Below are positions 1-7,546 of a DNA stretch of 64,000 nt, piece by piece. The notes beneath the pieces were generated by a model, which worked only from the letters and a program-made list of their open reading frames with translations, made no database searches and had not been told where the DNA came from. The DNA is taken from positions 1,913,779 through 1,977,778 of the forward strand of contig NZ_AP014548.1 in NCBI RefSeq assembly GCF_000831385.1, written 5' to 3'. Made by a program: the position numbers and the translations under genes. Every line of letters starts with the position of its first letter. Positions within the stretch are counted from its first letter, which is position 1. This DNA comes from Nonlabens marinus S1-08 (GTDB lineage: Bacteria; Bacteroidota; Bacteroidia; Flavobacteriales; Flavobacteriaceae).

Positions 1-1
1 A

Positions 2-415
2 TTGAATTCTTGGATTGGAATGGCGTTAATGTCATATATACACAATGAAAGCAAGAATATTTTAGAAGCATTTGGTGAATCATGGCAACTCCTATTCAGC
101 GGTTTCTGGAAAGCCGTTGGAGTGAATGTTGTGCTGGGTACCTTAATTCAAATCTGTATATTTTCCCTGCAAATCGTTCCTGGAATCATCTTCGGTGTGA
201 TTGCATTTCACGCGATAGAAGATTCGGGTAGCTTTACAGACAGCACCATCAGTCATATACTTGTGATCGTATTCTTGACGCTATTTTGCATCATGTTTAT
301 GTTCATACAGCTGCTATCACAAATCATCAACGCCTTTCTATACTTTAACCTACACGAGTTCAAAAACAACGAGTACCTGCGCAGTCGCATCACTCAAATA
401 GGCAGCATAGAATGA
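2..415 (+). CDS. Membrane protein, C-terminal part (cut by window edge)
   Basis: This is the 3' part of a gene whose start lies left of the window. The visible 137 residues hold two long hydrophobic segments (about residues 37-65 and 82-113) separated by a short polar loop, and end in a charged tail. It is therefore an integral membrane protein with a cytoplasmic-type C-terminus. Its TGA overlaps the ATG of the next gene by 4 nt, so it belongs to the DUF4129/DUF4350/MoxR/DUF58 operon. In Flavobacteriaceae this position usually holds a small multi-pass membrane protein of unknown function. I cannot name the family from the fragment. Confidence 0.7.
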   Translation: MNSWIGMALMSYIHNESKNILEAFGESWQLLFSGFWKAVGVNVVLGTLIQICIFSLQIVPGIIFGVIAFHAIEDSGSFTDSTISHILVIVFLTLFCIMFMFIQLLSQIINAFLYFNLHEFKNNEYLRSRITQIGSIE

Positions 416-1170
416 GGCATTTTGTTGTTATTATGATGTTGTTAAGTTTCGCTTTCGCGAAAGCGCAATCCCTACAAGACCTCGTTCCTAAAATAGAGCA
501 GCGTCCTAGACAAATCACGGACACGCTTGATCGAGACTACGATGACCGAAGTATTCAAAGCAGACAATTTCCAGAAAATCTTAGGGAGAACTACACCGGC
601 GAGGATTTTAACTATGAAGAAACGACCGAAGAAGTCAATAACATATTTGGTGACTTTTTTGAATGGTTGTTTAGACAGTTGGGAAGGCTGTTTGGAATCG
701 ATATTAGTCCGTTTTGGGGTACCGTCATCAAATGGGTGATCTATGCCTTGTTTGGAGCGGTTGCGATTTACTTTTTGGTCAAGCTATTGTCTAACGAGAA
801 AATTTCAGGAATCCGAGCACGAGGCGCTAAGCGCGGCAACGAGATTAAAATGGATGAAACACATATCGAGGAAATCGATTTGAGCCAATTTATCAAAGAT
901 GCGATTACCAATGGAAACTATAGAAATGCAGTGCGGTACTTATACCTCAACTCTCTCAAGAAATTAAGTGCAAGTGGGAAAATCGATTGGGATTTTCAAA
1001 AAACCAATGGTGATTATTATAGAGAATTAAAGGACAGTGCGCTAAAAGATCAATTTAAAAAAGTTTCCTATCTGTACGATTACATCTGGTATGGAGAATT
1101 CCCTATTGATGAAGTTGCTTTTAAAAAGGCACAAACCGAGTTTGATCGACTCAATAAACAAGCAGCCTAG
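412..1170 (+). CDS. DUF4129 domain-containing exported/membrane protein
   Basis: A 252-residue protein. An N-terminal signal peptide (hydrophobic to about residue 17, cleavage predicted after AFAKA before Q) is followed by a polar region, one strong membrane span near residues 103-124, and a cytoplasmic C-terminal domain (about 160-250) with the RYLYLNSLKKL...G..DW and T.GDYYREL signature of DUF4129. DUF4129 proteins sit beside MoxR/DUF58 genes in many bacteria; their molecular role is unknown. The end of the signal peptide is encoded by a perfect copy of the window's 16-bp palindrome (450-465). The stop codon TAG overlaps the GTG start of the next gene, which suggests translational coupling. 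Confidence 0.85.
   Translation: MRHFVVIMMLLSFAFAKAQSLQDLVPKIEQRPRQITDTLDRDYDDRSIQSRQFPENLRENYTGEDFNYEETTEEVNNIFGDFFEWLFRQLGRLFGIDISPFWGTVIKWVIYALFGAVAIYFLVKLLSNEKISGIRARGAKRGNEIKMDETHIEEIDLSQFIKDAITNGNYRNAVRYLYLNSLKKLSASGKIDWDFQKTNGDYYRELKDSALKDQFKKVSYLYDYIWYGEFPIDEVAFKKAQTEFDRLNKQAA
450..465. repeat. 16-bp palindrome, perfect copy
   Basis: CGCTTTCGCGAAAGCG inside the DUF4129 gene, read as FAFAKA at the signal-peptide cleavage region. Confidence 0.95.
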
Positions 1171-2498
1171 TGGATAAAAGATCAAAAATCATACTCTACG
1201 CTTTAGGCGCCATTTTGGTAAGTCTGTTTGTTGTTGAGAGCAATAGGCCACAGCCCATCAACTGGAGCCCCAGCTACACTAGTGGAGACAAGGTGCCTTT
1301 AGGTGCTTATGTGTTGTTTGATAACCTTCCAGAACTATTTAAGGAATCTACCGTTTCCAGTGTCAATGAAGTTCCTGTGGACTTCCTAAGAGCGCATCAA
1401 AAGGAAACAGACGCCAGTTATATTTTTTTGAATGATTACCTGGTTTTTGATCAAACCGAGACGGATTATTTAATGGAATTCGTGGCACGTGGAAACAAAG
1501 TTTTTATAGCCGTGAGCAATGCGGTAGGGCCACTAGCAGACACCTTAAAATTAGAGGTGAGTTCTAATAGTTACTACGCTGGCGGTTCTGAAGATACCAT
1601 CCGTACCCGATTGGTAAACCCATCTTTTGACGATCGCAGTTATGTGTACCATAGGGAAGGAACTTATCGATATTTTGAGGCGTATGATACTTTGCGAACT
1701 AAGGTGCTGGGCGAGGTGCTGGCCTTCAATCCTGACTCTGGATATTTAGAATCTCTATTTGAAAACGAGGACGAGCAAATAGAAGAAGCTGCCGAAATAA
1801 GTGATGATATCGAAGATGAAGAAGATTTTGAAACGATCAAATTGAGGGAGCTGAAAACTCGCAAAACTCCGCAAGTTAATTTTGTAGAAATCAAGGTAGG
1901 CGATGGGGCTTTCTATTACAATCTCAATCCCATTGCTTACAGTAATTATTATTTATTAAATGGTAAGGAAGCCTTTGCGGCAGAATCACTTTCTTATTTA
2001 AATAGCGGTCCTGTTTTCTTTGATGATTATGGAAAGTCGGGTAGGAAGGTGGTAAGCTCTTCCATTCGGTTTATATTATCTCAATCATCTTTGAGATGGG
2101 CGTATTATATTGCAATAGCTGGGGTCTTGTTGTACATGCTTTTTGTAAGCAAACGCGAGCAACGCATTGTACCTGTGGTAAACCCGTTAGAAAATGCCAC
2201 TGTAGAATTTACGAGAACCATTGGGAATCTGTACTATCAAAGTGGCGATTTTACCAGTATTGTAGAAAAGAAAATCACTTTTTTTCTAGAACGCATCCGC
2301 AGTTCTTTATACCTGAACACGGATAAACTAGATGGAATTTTTATCAAAAGACTGTCGGCTAAGTCAGGAAAATCTCTTGATCAGACCAGAGACATTATAG
2401 AATACATTAATACATTGAGGGCTAAACCCCTACACAACGAATACGAATTAAAGCAACTCAATAAGCGCATTGAAGCTTTTTTTAAAGAAAAAAAATAG
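1170..2498 (+). CDS. DUF4350 domain-containing membrane protein
   Basis: A 442-residue protein starting with GTG inside the TAGTG overlap with the previous stop. One N-terminal membrane segment (about residues 7-22) precedes a large extracytoplasmic DUF4350 domain containing the typical early VPLGAYVLFDNLPELF stretch. An acidic insert (about 205-225) follows, then a second membrane span near residues 309-325 and a cytoplasmic helical tail. The topology is a periplasmic domain held by two helices. The family accompanies MoxR ATPases and DUF58 proteins; its function is not established. Family assignment rests on operon position and the N-terminal motif. Confidence 0.82.
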   Translation: MDKRSKIILYALGAILVSLFVVESNRPQPINWSPSYTSGDKVPLGAYVLFDNLPELFKESTVSSVNEVPVDFLRAHQKETDASYIFLNDYLVFDQTETDYLMEFVARGNKVFIAVSNAVGPLADTLKLEVSSNSYYAGGSEDTIRTRLVNPSFDDRSYVYHREGTYRYFEAYDTLRTKVLGEVLAFNPDSGYLESLFENEDEQIEEAAEISDDIEDEEDFETIKLRELKTRKTPQVNFVEIKVGDGAFYYNLNPIAYSNYYLLNGKEAFAAESLSYLNSGPVFFDDYGKSGRKVVSSSIRFILSQSSLRWAYYIAIAGVLLYMLFVSKREQRIVPVVNPLENATVEFTRTIGNLYYQSGDFTSIVEKKITFFLERIRSSLYLNTDKLDGIFIKRLSAKSGKSLDQTRDIIEYINTLRAKPLHNEYELKQLNKRIEAFFKEKK

Positions 2499-3632
2499 AT
2501 GGAAGAAAATCAAAATATCAATCCAGAAGATCATAACAACAATCTTCCAGAGCCTGCTCAAAAACAACACGTTCATGAAGCGAACTCCTCTAATCATATG
2601 GAAGAGGATGTCACCCCAGACTCCACTAATAACCTGGCTTCAACACCAGATGAGTCTAGTGATCTGAAATTTAGCAATAGAGTAGATCTATCTGATCTGT
2701 CAGAAGCTGTAGAAAAGGTAAAGAACGAGCTGCGCAAAGTCATTGTAGGTCAAGAAGAGATGATGGACCTTTTGATTGTTTCTATTCTTGCAAATGGTCA
2801 CTCGTTGATTGAAGGAGTTCCTGGGGTAGCCAAGACGGTGACTGCTAAATTACTTGCTAAAACCATGCAGGTCGGTTTTTCTAGAATTCAGTTTACTCCA
2901 GACTTGATGCCAAGCGACATTCTAGGAACCTCTGTATTTTCTATGAAGAACAATGAATTTGAGTTCAAAAATGGACCGATTTTTTCAAATATCATTTTGA
3001 TTGATGAGATCAATAGAGCTCCAGCAAAAACACAAGCGGCTCTTTTTGAAGCGATGGCAGAGCGTCAGGTGACTATTGATGGTAAAGAATATACGATGGA
3101 ACGACCGTTCTTAGTATTTGCTACTCAAAATCCAATAGAGCAAGAAGGAACCTACCGACTGCCAGAGGCACAACTAGATCGTTTTCTATTTAAAATCAAT
3201 GTGTCGTACCCTAACCTTGAAGAGGAAATTAAAATATTAGAAGGTAATCACCACCGTAAAAATGCAGTTCCAGAATCCTTGATTGAAGGCATTATGACGG
3301 CAGAGCAAATTGTGAGGCATCAGGAAACAGTTCGCGGCATTGTGGTAGAAGATAATTTGATCAAATACATTGCAGAGATTGTTTTGAATACGCGAGACAA
3401 TGCTAACCTTTATTTAGGAGCGTCGCCTAGGGCATCTATTGCGATCATGAACGGCTCTAAAGCCTATGCAGCCATAATGGGTAGAGACTTTGTCACTCCA
3501 GATGATGTGAAGTACATAGCAAAGGCTGTTATGAGACACCGCATTATACTGACCCCAGAACGCGAGATGGAAGGCTTTACAGCAGATCGTGCGGTAAACC
3601 AAATATTAGAGACCATCGAGATCCCTAGATAG
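2499..3632 (+). CDS. MoxR-family AAA+ ATPase
   Basis: A 377-residue ATPase. The first 60 residues are polar, Asn/Glu-rich and probably disordered; the AAA core follows. A MoxR-type Walker A, GVPGVAKT, begins near residue 106, Walker B ILIDEINRAP lies near 166, and a sensor segment ATQNPIEQEGTYRLPEAQLDRF lies near 208. MoxR ATPases act as chaperones that insert cofactors or assemble complexes, usually with a von Willebrand-like partner. Here the partner is the overlapping downstream DUF58 protein. The ATG directly follows the upstream TAG with no gap. Confidence 0.95.
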   Translation: MEENQNINPEDHNNNLPEPAQKQHVHEANSSNHMEEDVTPDSTNNLASTPDESSDLKFSNRVDLSDLSEAVEKVKNELRKVIVGQEEMMDLLIVSILANGHSLIEGVPGVAKTVTAKLLAKTMQVGFSRIQFTPDLMPSDILGTSVFSMKNNEFEFKNGPIFSNIILIDEINRAPAKTQAALFEAMAERQVTIDGKEYTMERPFLVFATQNPIEQEGTYRLPEAQLDRFLFKINVSYPNLEEEIKILEGNHHRKNAVPESLIEGIMTAEQIVRHQETVRGIVVEDNLIKYIAEIVLNTRDNANLYLGASPRASIAIMNGSKAYAAIMGRDFVTPDDVKYIAKAVMRHRIILTPEREMEGFTADRAVNQILETIEIPR

Positions 3633-4966
3633 TGAAGAAAATTTTTAAAGCTACATTCCTTACGAAAAGGTTCTTTCAAGTATTGATTGCCATCGTACTC
3701 TTATTCATTCTAGCCTTCTTTTTTGAACGCTTAGAAGACTATTTAGTGCTTGGTTTCTTCATTTTGATAGGACTGCTTGTGGTGGATTTGTTCCTATTGT
3801 ATTTGCCTAAATCTGGAGTCATGGGCAGTCGAGTGTTGCCTGATAAATTTTCTAATGGGGATGAAAACCCTGTTGAGATTCGCTTAAGAAACAATTACTC
3901 GTTTAAGGCATCTTATCGCATCATTGATGAGCTACCCGTGCAGTTTCAGAAAAGAGATTTTAAAATTGAGACTACACCAGAAAAGGGTAAAGCCCATACA
4001 TTAACGTACACCGCTCGACCTGTGGAACGTGGTGAGTTTCATTTTGGTTCTTTGAATGTTTTTGTTAAATCTGGAATAGGTTTGGTGTGGCGTAAGTATA
4101 TTTTTGACCATAATGCAATGGTGCCTAATTATCCCTCTTTTCTTCAAATGAGGAAATATGAACTGATGGCTTTTACGAATAAGCTCAAGGATTATGGGAT
4201 GAAGAAAATCCGTAGGATAGGCCATACCATGGAATTTGAGCAAATTAAAGATTATACACTTGGTGATGATGTGCGGAATATCAACTGGAAAGCTACTGCC
4301 AAGCGTAATCAGTTAATGATCAACCAATTTCAGGATGAGAAGTCACAGCCGGTGTATTCTGTAATTGATAAAGGGCGAGTGATGAAAATGCCTTTTGAAG
4401 GGTTGAAACTGGTGGATTATGCCATAAACGCAACTCTAGTCATTTCAAATATTGCCTTGAAAAAAGGAGATAAAGCGGGTATGTTCAGTTTTTCGAGTAA
4501 AGTGGATAATCAAGTGATGGCGCAAAAACGGTCGTCACAAATGAATCTTATCTTAGAAACGCTATACAATCTGGAAACCGACTTTCGCGAAAGCGATTTC
4601 TCTAGACTTTATATAGACATCAAGCGCAAAATAACACAACGCAGTCTTTTATTGCTGTACACTAATTTTGAAACACTGGACGCATTGCACAGGCAATTGC
4701 CCTATTTACAAGCTATTGCTAAAAATCATTTATTAGTTGTGGTATTTTTTGAAAATACCGAGTTGTCCCAGATGCTAGAGGAACCTGTTGAGAATACACA
4801 GGATATTTTCACTAAAACTATTGCTGAAAAGTTCGCTTATGAAAAAAAGCTCATCGTTAATGAGCTTAATAAATTTGGAATACAAACGATTTTGACTAAG
4901 CCTCAAGAGCTTACGGTCAATACGATTAATAAGTATTTAGAGATAAAAGCTAGAGGGTTGCTCTAG
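3632..4966 (+). CDS. DUF58 domain-containing protein (vWA-like MoxR partner)
   Basis: A 444-residue protein with two adjacent N-terminal membrane helices (about residues 14-60), a beta-rich middle, and the DUF58 signature near residues 197-224 (FEQIKDYTLGDDVRNINWKA), followed by a vWA-like fold. The start is GTG within TAGTG at the MoxR stop, the same arrangement as at position 1170. DUF58 proteins work with MoxR ATPases; in Bacteroides such genes belong to the bat aerotolerance cluster. No batA/batB-type vWA genes follow here, because the strand switches at once. A degenerate copy of the window palindrome lies within the gene (4582-4595), encoding FRES. Confidence 0.93.
   Translation: MKKIFKATFLTKRFFQVLIAIVLLFILAFFFERLEDYLVLGFFILIGLLVVDLFLLYLPKSGVMGSRVLPDKFSNGDENPVEIRLRNNYSFKASYRIIDELPVQFQKRDFKIETTPEKGKAHTLTYTARPVERGEFHFGSLNVFVKSGIGLVWRKYIFDHNAMVPNYPSFLQMRKYELMAFTNKLKDYGMKKIRRIGHTMEFEQIKDYTLGDDVRNINWKATAKRNQLMINQFQDEKSQPVYSVIDKGRVMKMPFEGLKLVDYAINATLVISNIALKKGDKAGMFSFSSKVDNQVMAQKRSSQMNLILETLYNLETDFRESDFSRLYIDIKRKITQRSLLLLYTNFETLDALHRQLPYLQAIAKNHLLVVVFFENTELSQMLEEPVENTQDIFTKTIAEKFAYEKKLIVNELNKFGIQTILTKPQELTVNTINKYLEIKARGLL
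4582..4595. repeat. 16-bp palindrome, degenerate copy
   Basis: Core CTTTCGCGAAAG intact and right arm GCG intact; the two outermost left bases differ. Lies in the DUF58 gene, read as FRES. Confidence 0.8.
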
Positions 4967-4979
4967 TGAAAAGAACTAG

Positions 4980-5168
4980 TTAAGCGTATTCTAGACGCCT
5001 GCGAGTTTCCATGATTTCATGATACAACTTCTTAGCTTTAGAGTGAATCTCATTGGCCCTCTCGCGATTCCTCAAAGAGATTTCGAAAGATTTACGCATC
5101 AACTCGCTATACCTTCTTTCCTTTTTAATAAGTAGTCTTTCTTGTTCTGCTATTTGAATATCCGTCAT
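4980..5168 (-). CDS. Small helical/coiled-coil protein, unknown
   Basis: A 62-residue, highly charged protein (rich in E, R, K) predicted to form one or two long amphipathic helices, with no signal peptide or membrane segment. The ATG at 5168 is preceded on the minus strand by a purine-rich stretch (AGAAGAAGG) that could act in initiation. It is convergent with the DUF58 gene, 13 nt from its stop, and lies downstream of the DUF4197 gene on the same strand. I do not recognise a family. A real small gene is likely because the frame fills the space neatly, but this is not certain. Confidence 0.55.
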   Translation of the reverse strand: MTDIQIAEQERLLIKKERRYSELMRKSFEISLRNRERANEIHSKAKKLYHEIMETRRRLEYA

Positions 5169-5287
5169 TCCAGCCTTCTTCTTTCTGTAAATTCTGCTGC
5201 AAAACTATTGAATACCATGTAAACAAGCTTTTAAGGCCGTCCTAAGGTTTGTTAGAGAAAAGTTAAAACCGATTCGCTATACACTTG

Positions 5288-5992
5288 CTAGTCTTGTAAT
5301 GCGAATACCCTTTTTAGCAAATCTGTAGTTCTTGCATTAACTTGAGTTCTAATTTGCACCTCTTCTTTAGCAATCATCGTAAAAACTCCTTCTAAAGCCT
5401 TTTGAGTCACATAATCTCTCAAGTCTGGATTCACATCATTTAACAAGGGGATTCTATTGTAACGGGTGATTGCATCTTCCCAAAGCCGGGTAGCACCAAC
5501 TTCTCCCAGATTTTTATCAATCACTGGGGAGAACTTATTGTAAAGTTCTTGCTGAGTTTTGGACTGCAAATAAGCCGTTGCGGCTCTTTGATCACCTAAT
5601 AAAATATTTTTCGCATCATTAAAGGTGATGTCTTTTACTGCATCTACAAAAATGGGCAAAGCTTCCTTAGTCGCTTCTTCAGCGGCGCGGTTGAGTAGTT
5701 TTAAACCTTCATCAGCGACGCTGCCTAATCCTATTTTGCGCAAGCCGTTATCTACTTCCTGTAATTCTTGGGGTAGTAAAATCTTTACCGCTTCATTTCT
5801 AAAAAAGCCATCGGTTGCAGATAATTTGATAACTTCTTGGGAAACACCTTTATTTAGAGCTTGACGTAAGCCATTTCCTATATCTGCTTGAGATAATGCT
5901 CCGGTTTGAGGAAGTTGACTGGCTATGGATTGAAGCTCTGCACAAGAGCTCAATACTGAAACTGCAAATGCAAGAATGATAATTCTCTTCAT
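5288..5992 (-). CDS. DUF4197 domain-containing lipoprotein
   Basis: A 234-residue protein with a lipoprotein signal (hydrophobic N-terminus, lipobox VLSSC, Cys17) followed by a helical domain that opens with the DUF4197 pattern ADIGNGLRQALNKGV...LS..DGFF.N. It is expected to be anchored to a membrane facing the periplasm. DUF4197 proteins are widespread in Proteobacteria and Bacteroidota and their function is unknown. The gene is monocistronic or followed by the small coiled-coil gene. A sequence resembling a -7 box (TACCTTTA on the minus strand) lies about 25 nt upstream. Confidence 0.88.
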   Translation of the reverse strand: MKRIIILAFAVSVLSSCAELQSIASQLPQTGALSQADIGNGLRQALNKGVSQEVIKLSATDGFFRNEAVKILLPQELQEVDNGLRKIGLGSVADEGLKLLNRAAEEATKEALPIFVDAVKDITFNDAKNILLGDQRAATAYLQSKTQQELYNKFSPVIDKNLGEVGATRLWEDAITRYNRIPLLNDVNPDLRDYVTQKALEGVFTMIAKEEVQIRTQVNARTTDLLKRVFALQD

Positions 5993-6065
5993 GGAAAACG
6001 TATTTTGATAAAGGTAAACGGCTCAAGGTTCTGCCTGTCGTAATAAAACGGTAAAACTGAAACGT

Positions 6066-6091
6066 AAAAAACCCGTCAATCGACGGGCTTT
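6066..6091 (-). terminator. Rho-independent terminator after trx/DUF6952 genes
   Basis: A GC-rich stem CCCGTC/GACGGG with the 4-nt loop AATC is followed on the minus strand by six T residues. It lies about 20 nt beyond the stop of the minus-strand gene ending at 6113 and so ends the peroxiredoxin/thioredoxin region. Confidence 0.8.
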
Positions 6092-6112
6092 AAAAAGACT
6101 ATGGTTCTTCAA

Positions 6113-6361
6113 TTATTGATCAATAGACCCCATTACTTTTTGTGCAAAAGCATTGGCAGCTTCAATACCACTCATACCTTGTTCTACATTATTATGAACT
6201 TCTATTGCACCACAAATGTTAGTGATCAATTCGCCTACCACATCCATTTCTTCATCAGTTACAGATCTGTGTTCCACAAAATGCTCTAACACCTCAAGAG
6301 TACTTTCTAGTTGCTCTTTGTTAGCTCCTTTCTGTAGGTGTCTAATTACTGGTAACTTCAT
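6113..6361 (-). CDS. Small conserved flavobacterial protein (DUF6952-like)
   Basis: An 82-residue, soluble, acidic helical protein with the opening MKLPVIRHL and no membrane segment. Its start overlaps the 3' end of the thioredoxin gene by 20 nt, so it is translated from the same mRNA. In Flavobacteriaceae a small protein of this kind commonly follows this thioredoxin and I believe it carries the label DUF6952; that name is from memory. The function is unknown. The context suggests a role in redox homeostasis together with the thioredoxin and AhpC. Confidence 0.75.
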   Translation of the reverse strand: MKLPVIRHLQKGANKEQLESTLEVLEHFVEHRSVTDEEMDVVGELITNICGAIEVHNNVEQGMSGIEAANAFAQKVMGSIDQ

Positions 6362-6653
6362 GTACGAGGTCTTTTAGATTTTCAAATTTGTTAGTTTGTA
6401 CTTGGTTCACAAACGCTCCATCCTTGAAGGTCGCAAACGTAGGCAGGTTGTCTACCGTTGCTAGTTTTCTTGATTCTGGATACTTTTCAGCATCTGCTAG
6501 AATAAAGATCATATCCTCGTTTTCTGAAGCTAGTTTCTTGAACTTAGGCTTCATCACGCGACAGTTTCCACACCAGCTCGCCATGTATTGAACCACTACT
6601 TTTTTATTTCCTGCTACGATTTCCTGCAGGTTGTCTTGTTCTAAAGTTTGCAT
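6342..6653 (-). CDS. Thioredoxin family protein (CGNC)
   Basis: A 103-residue thioredoxin fold protein with active site WCGNC (Cys28, Cys31) and a cis-proline segment NLPTFATF. It has no signal peptide, so it is cytoplasmic. The start is placed at the ATG at 6653 (MQTLEQ); an in-frame extension upstream would begin in the AT-rich repeat tract and is unlikely. The gene lies downstream of ahpC in the same orientation, which fits electron supply to the peroxiredoxin. An imperfect inverted repeat (6660-6772) separates the two and could modulate read-through. Confidence 0.92.
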   Translation of the reverse strand: MQTLEQDNLQEIVAGNKKVVVQYMASWCGNCRVMKPKFKKLASENEDMIFILADAEKYPESRKLATVDNLPTFATFKDGAFVNQVQTNKFENLKDLVHEVTSN

Positions 6654-6659
6654 TTTTTT

Positions 6660-6772
6660 AGTATTAAGTATTAGGTACAAAGTATTAAGACACTTTGCTT
6701 TTCAAATTAAACGGTATCAAGTACAACGACCTCGCTAAAAGTCTTTGTACTTAATACTTGGTACTTTGTACT
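6660..6772. repeat. Imperfect long inverted repeat of TACAAAGTA/AGTATTAAG units
   Basis: Two 32-nt arms (6660-6691 and 6741-6772) are imperfect reverse complements: I count 23 of 32 positions pairing. Both are built from short units such as AGTATTAAG and GTACAAAGTA. The element fills most of the ahpC-trx intergenic space and would form a long weak hairpin in a joint transcript. It could be an attenuator or a spreading simple repeat. Confidence 0.6.
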
Positions 6773-6776
6773 AAAA

Positions 6777-7412
6777 TTAGTTTTGAGACAAGTACGCTGC
6801 AGTTGCTAGGCGATCTGCTTTCATAGCGTCTTTTCCTTCTTCCCAGTTTGCTGGACATACCTCACCATTCTTTTGAACGTGTGCATACGCATCAATCATT
6901 CTCAAGAATTCATTCACATTACGTCCTACGGGCATGTGATTTACACCTTCATGGAATACAGTTCCTTCCTCATCGATCAAGTAAGTCGCACGGAAGCTTA
7001 CGTTATCGCCTTTCAACAAATACCCTTCAAGGTCGTCGTTGTATTCTTCATCTGCATCTAGAATATCTAACATGGTAGATAGGTTTCTATTAGAGTCAGC
7101 AATTAGCGGATACGTGATTCCTTCAATACCACCGTTATCTTTTGGCGTGTTTAACCAGGCAAAGTGAACTTCTGCAGTGTCACAAGAAGCACCTATGACC
7201 ATGGTGTTTCTCTTTTCAAATTCTTCTAGAGCTTCTTGAAAAGCGTGAAGTTCAGTTGGGCATACAAAAGTGAAATCTTTTGGGTACCAGAATAAAAGTA
7301 CTTTCTTGTTGTTGTTTTTTGCTTCTTCCAGAACGTTGATTTGAAACGTGTCGCCCATTTCGTTCATTGCGTTTACGTTAAGATCTGGAAATTTTCTTCC
7401 TACTATAGCCAT
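6777..7412 (-). CDS. ahpC: Peroxiredoxin (AhpC/typical 2-Cys Prx)
   Basis: A 211-residue typical 2-Cys peroxiredoxin that reduces H2O2 and organic peroxides in the cytoplasm. The peroxidatic Cys51 lies in FTFVCPTE, the resolving Cys186 in EVCPANW, and the conserved Arg is present in the GRNVNEFLR region. Length and motifs match the Bacteroidota Prx1/AhpC group. No ahpF follows; a thioredoxin gene does, and TrxB is encoded 6 kb away. Upstream on the minus strand a TACTTTTG -7 box (7438-7445) is directly preceded by a perfect copy of the window palindrome (7451-7466). Confidence 0.95.
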   Translation of the reverse strand: MAIVGRKFPDLNVNAMNEMGDTFQINVLEEAKNNNKKVLLFWYPKDFTFVCPTELHAFQEALEEFEKRNTMVIGASCDTAEVHFAWLNTPKDNGGIEGITYPLIADSNRNLSTMLDILDADEEYNDDLEGYLLKGDNVSFRATYLIDEEGTVFHEGVNHMPVGRNVNEFLRMIDAYAHVQKNGEVCPANWEEGKDAMKADRLATAAYLSQN

Positions 7413-7437
7413 TATAAATTTATTTTTTAATTGGCTG

Positions 7438-7445
7438 CAAAAGTA
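7438..7445 (-). promoter_or_regulatory. Putative ahpC -7 promoter element
   Basis: TACTTTTG on the minus strand matches the Bacteroidota -7 consensus TAnnTTTG exactly and lies 25 nt before the ahpC ATG. The 16-bp palindrome begins 5 nt further upstream, inside the would-be -33/-7 spacer. The nearest TTG-like -33 element is 25 nt away, slightly too far. Confidence 0.5.
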
Positions 7446-7450
7446 GGTGT

Positions 7451-7466
7451 CGCTTTCGCGAAAGCG
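7451..7466. repeat. 16-bp palindrome, perfect copy
   Basis: Intergenic, 5 nt upstream of the putative ahpC -7 box. Confidence 0.95.
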
Positions 7467-7546
7467 AACTCAATCTAATTTAATGAACATATGTGATAAT
7501 AGAATAAAACAATAGTAAGACAGCTTCAAAATAAGAACTGATTATA

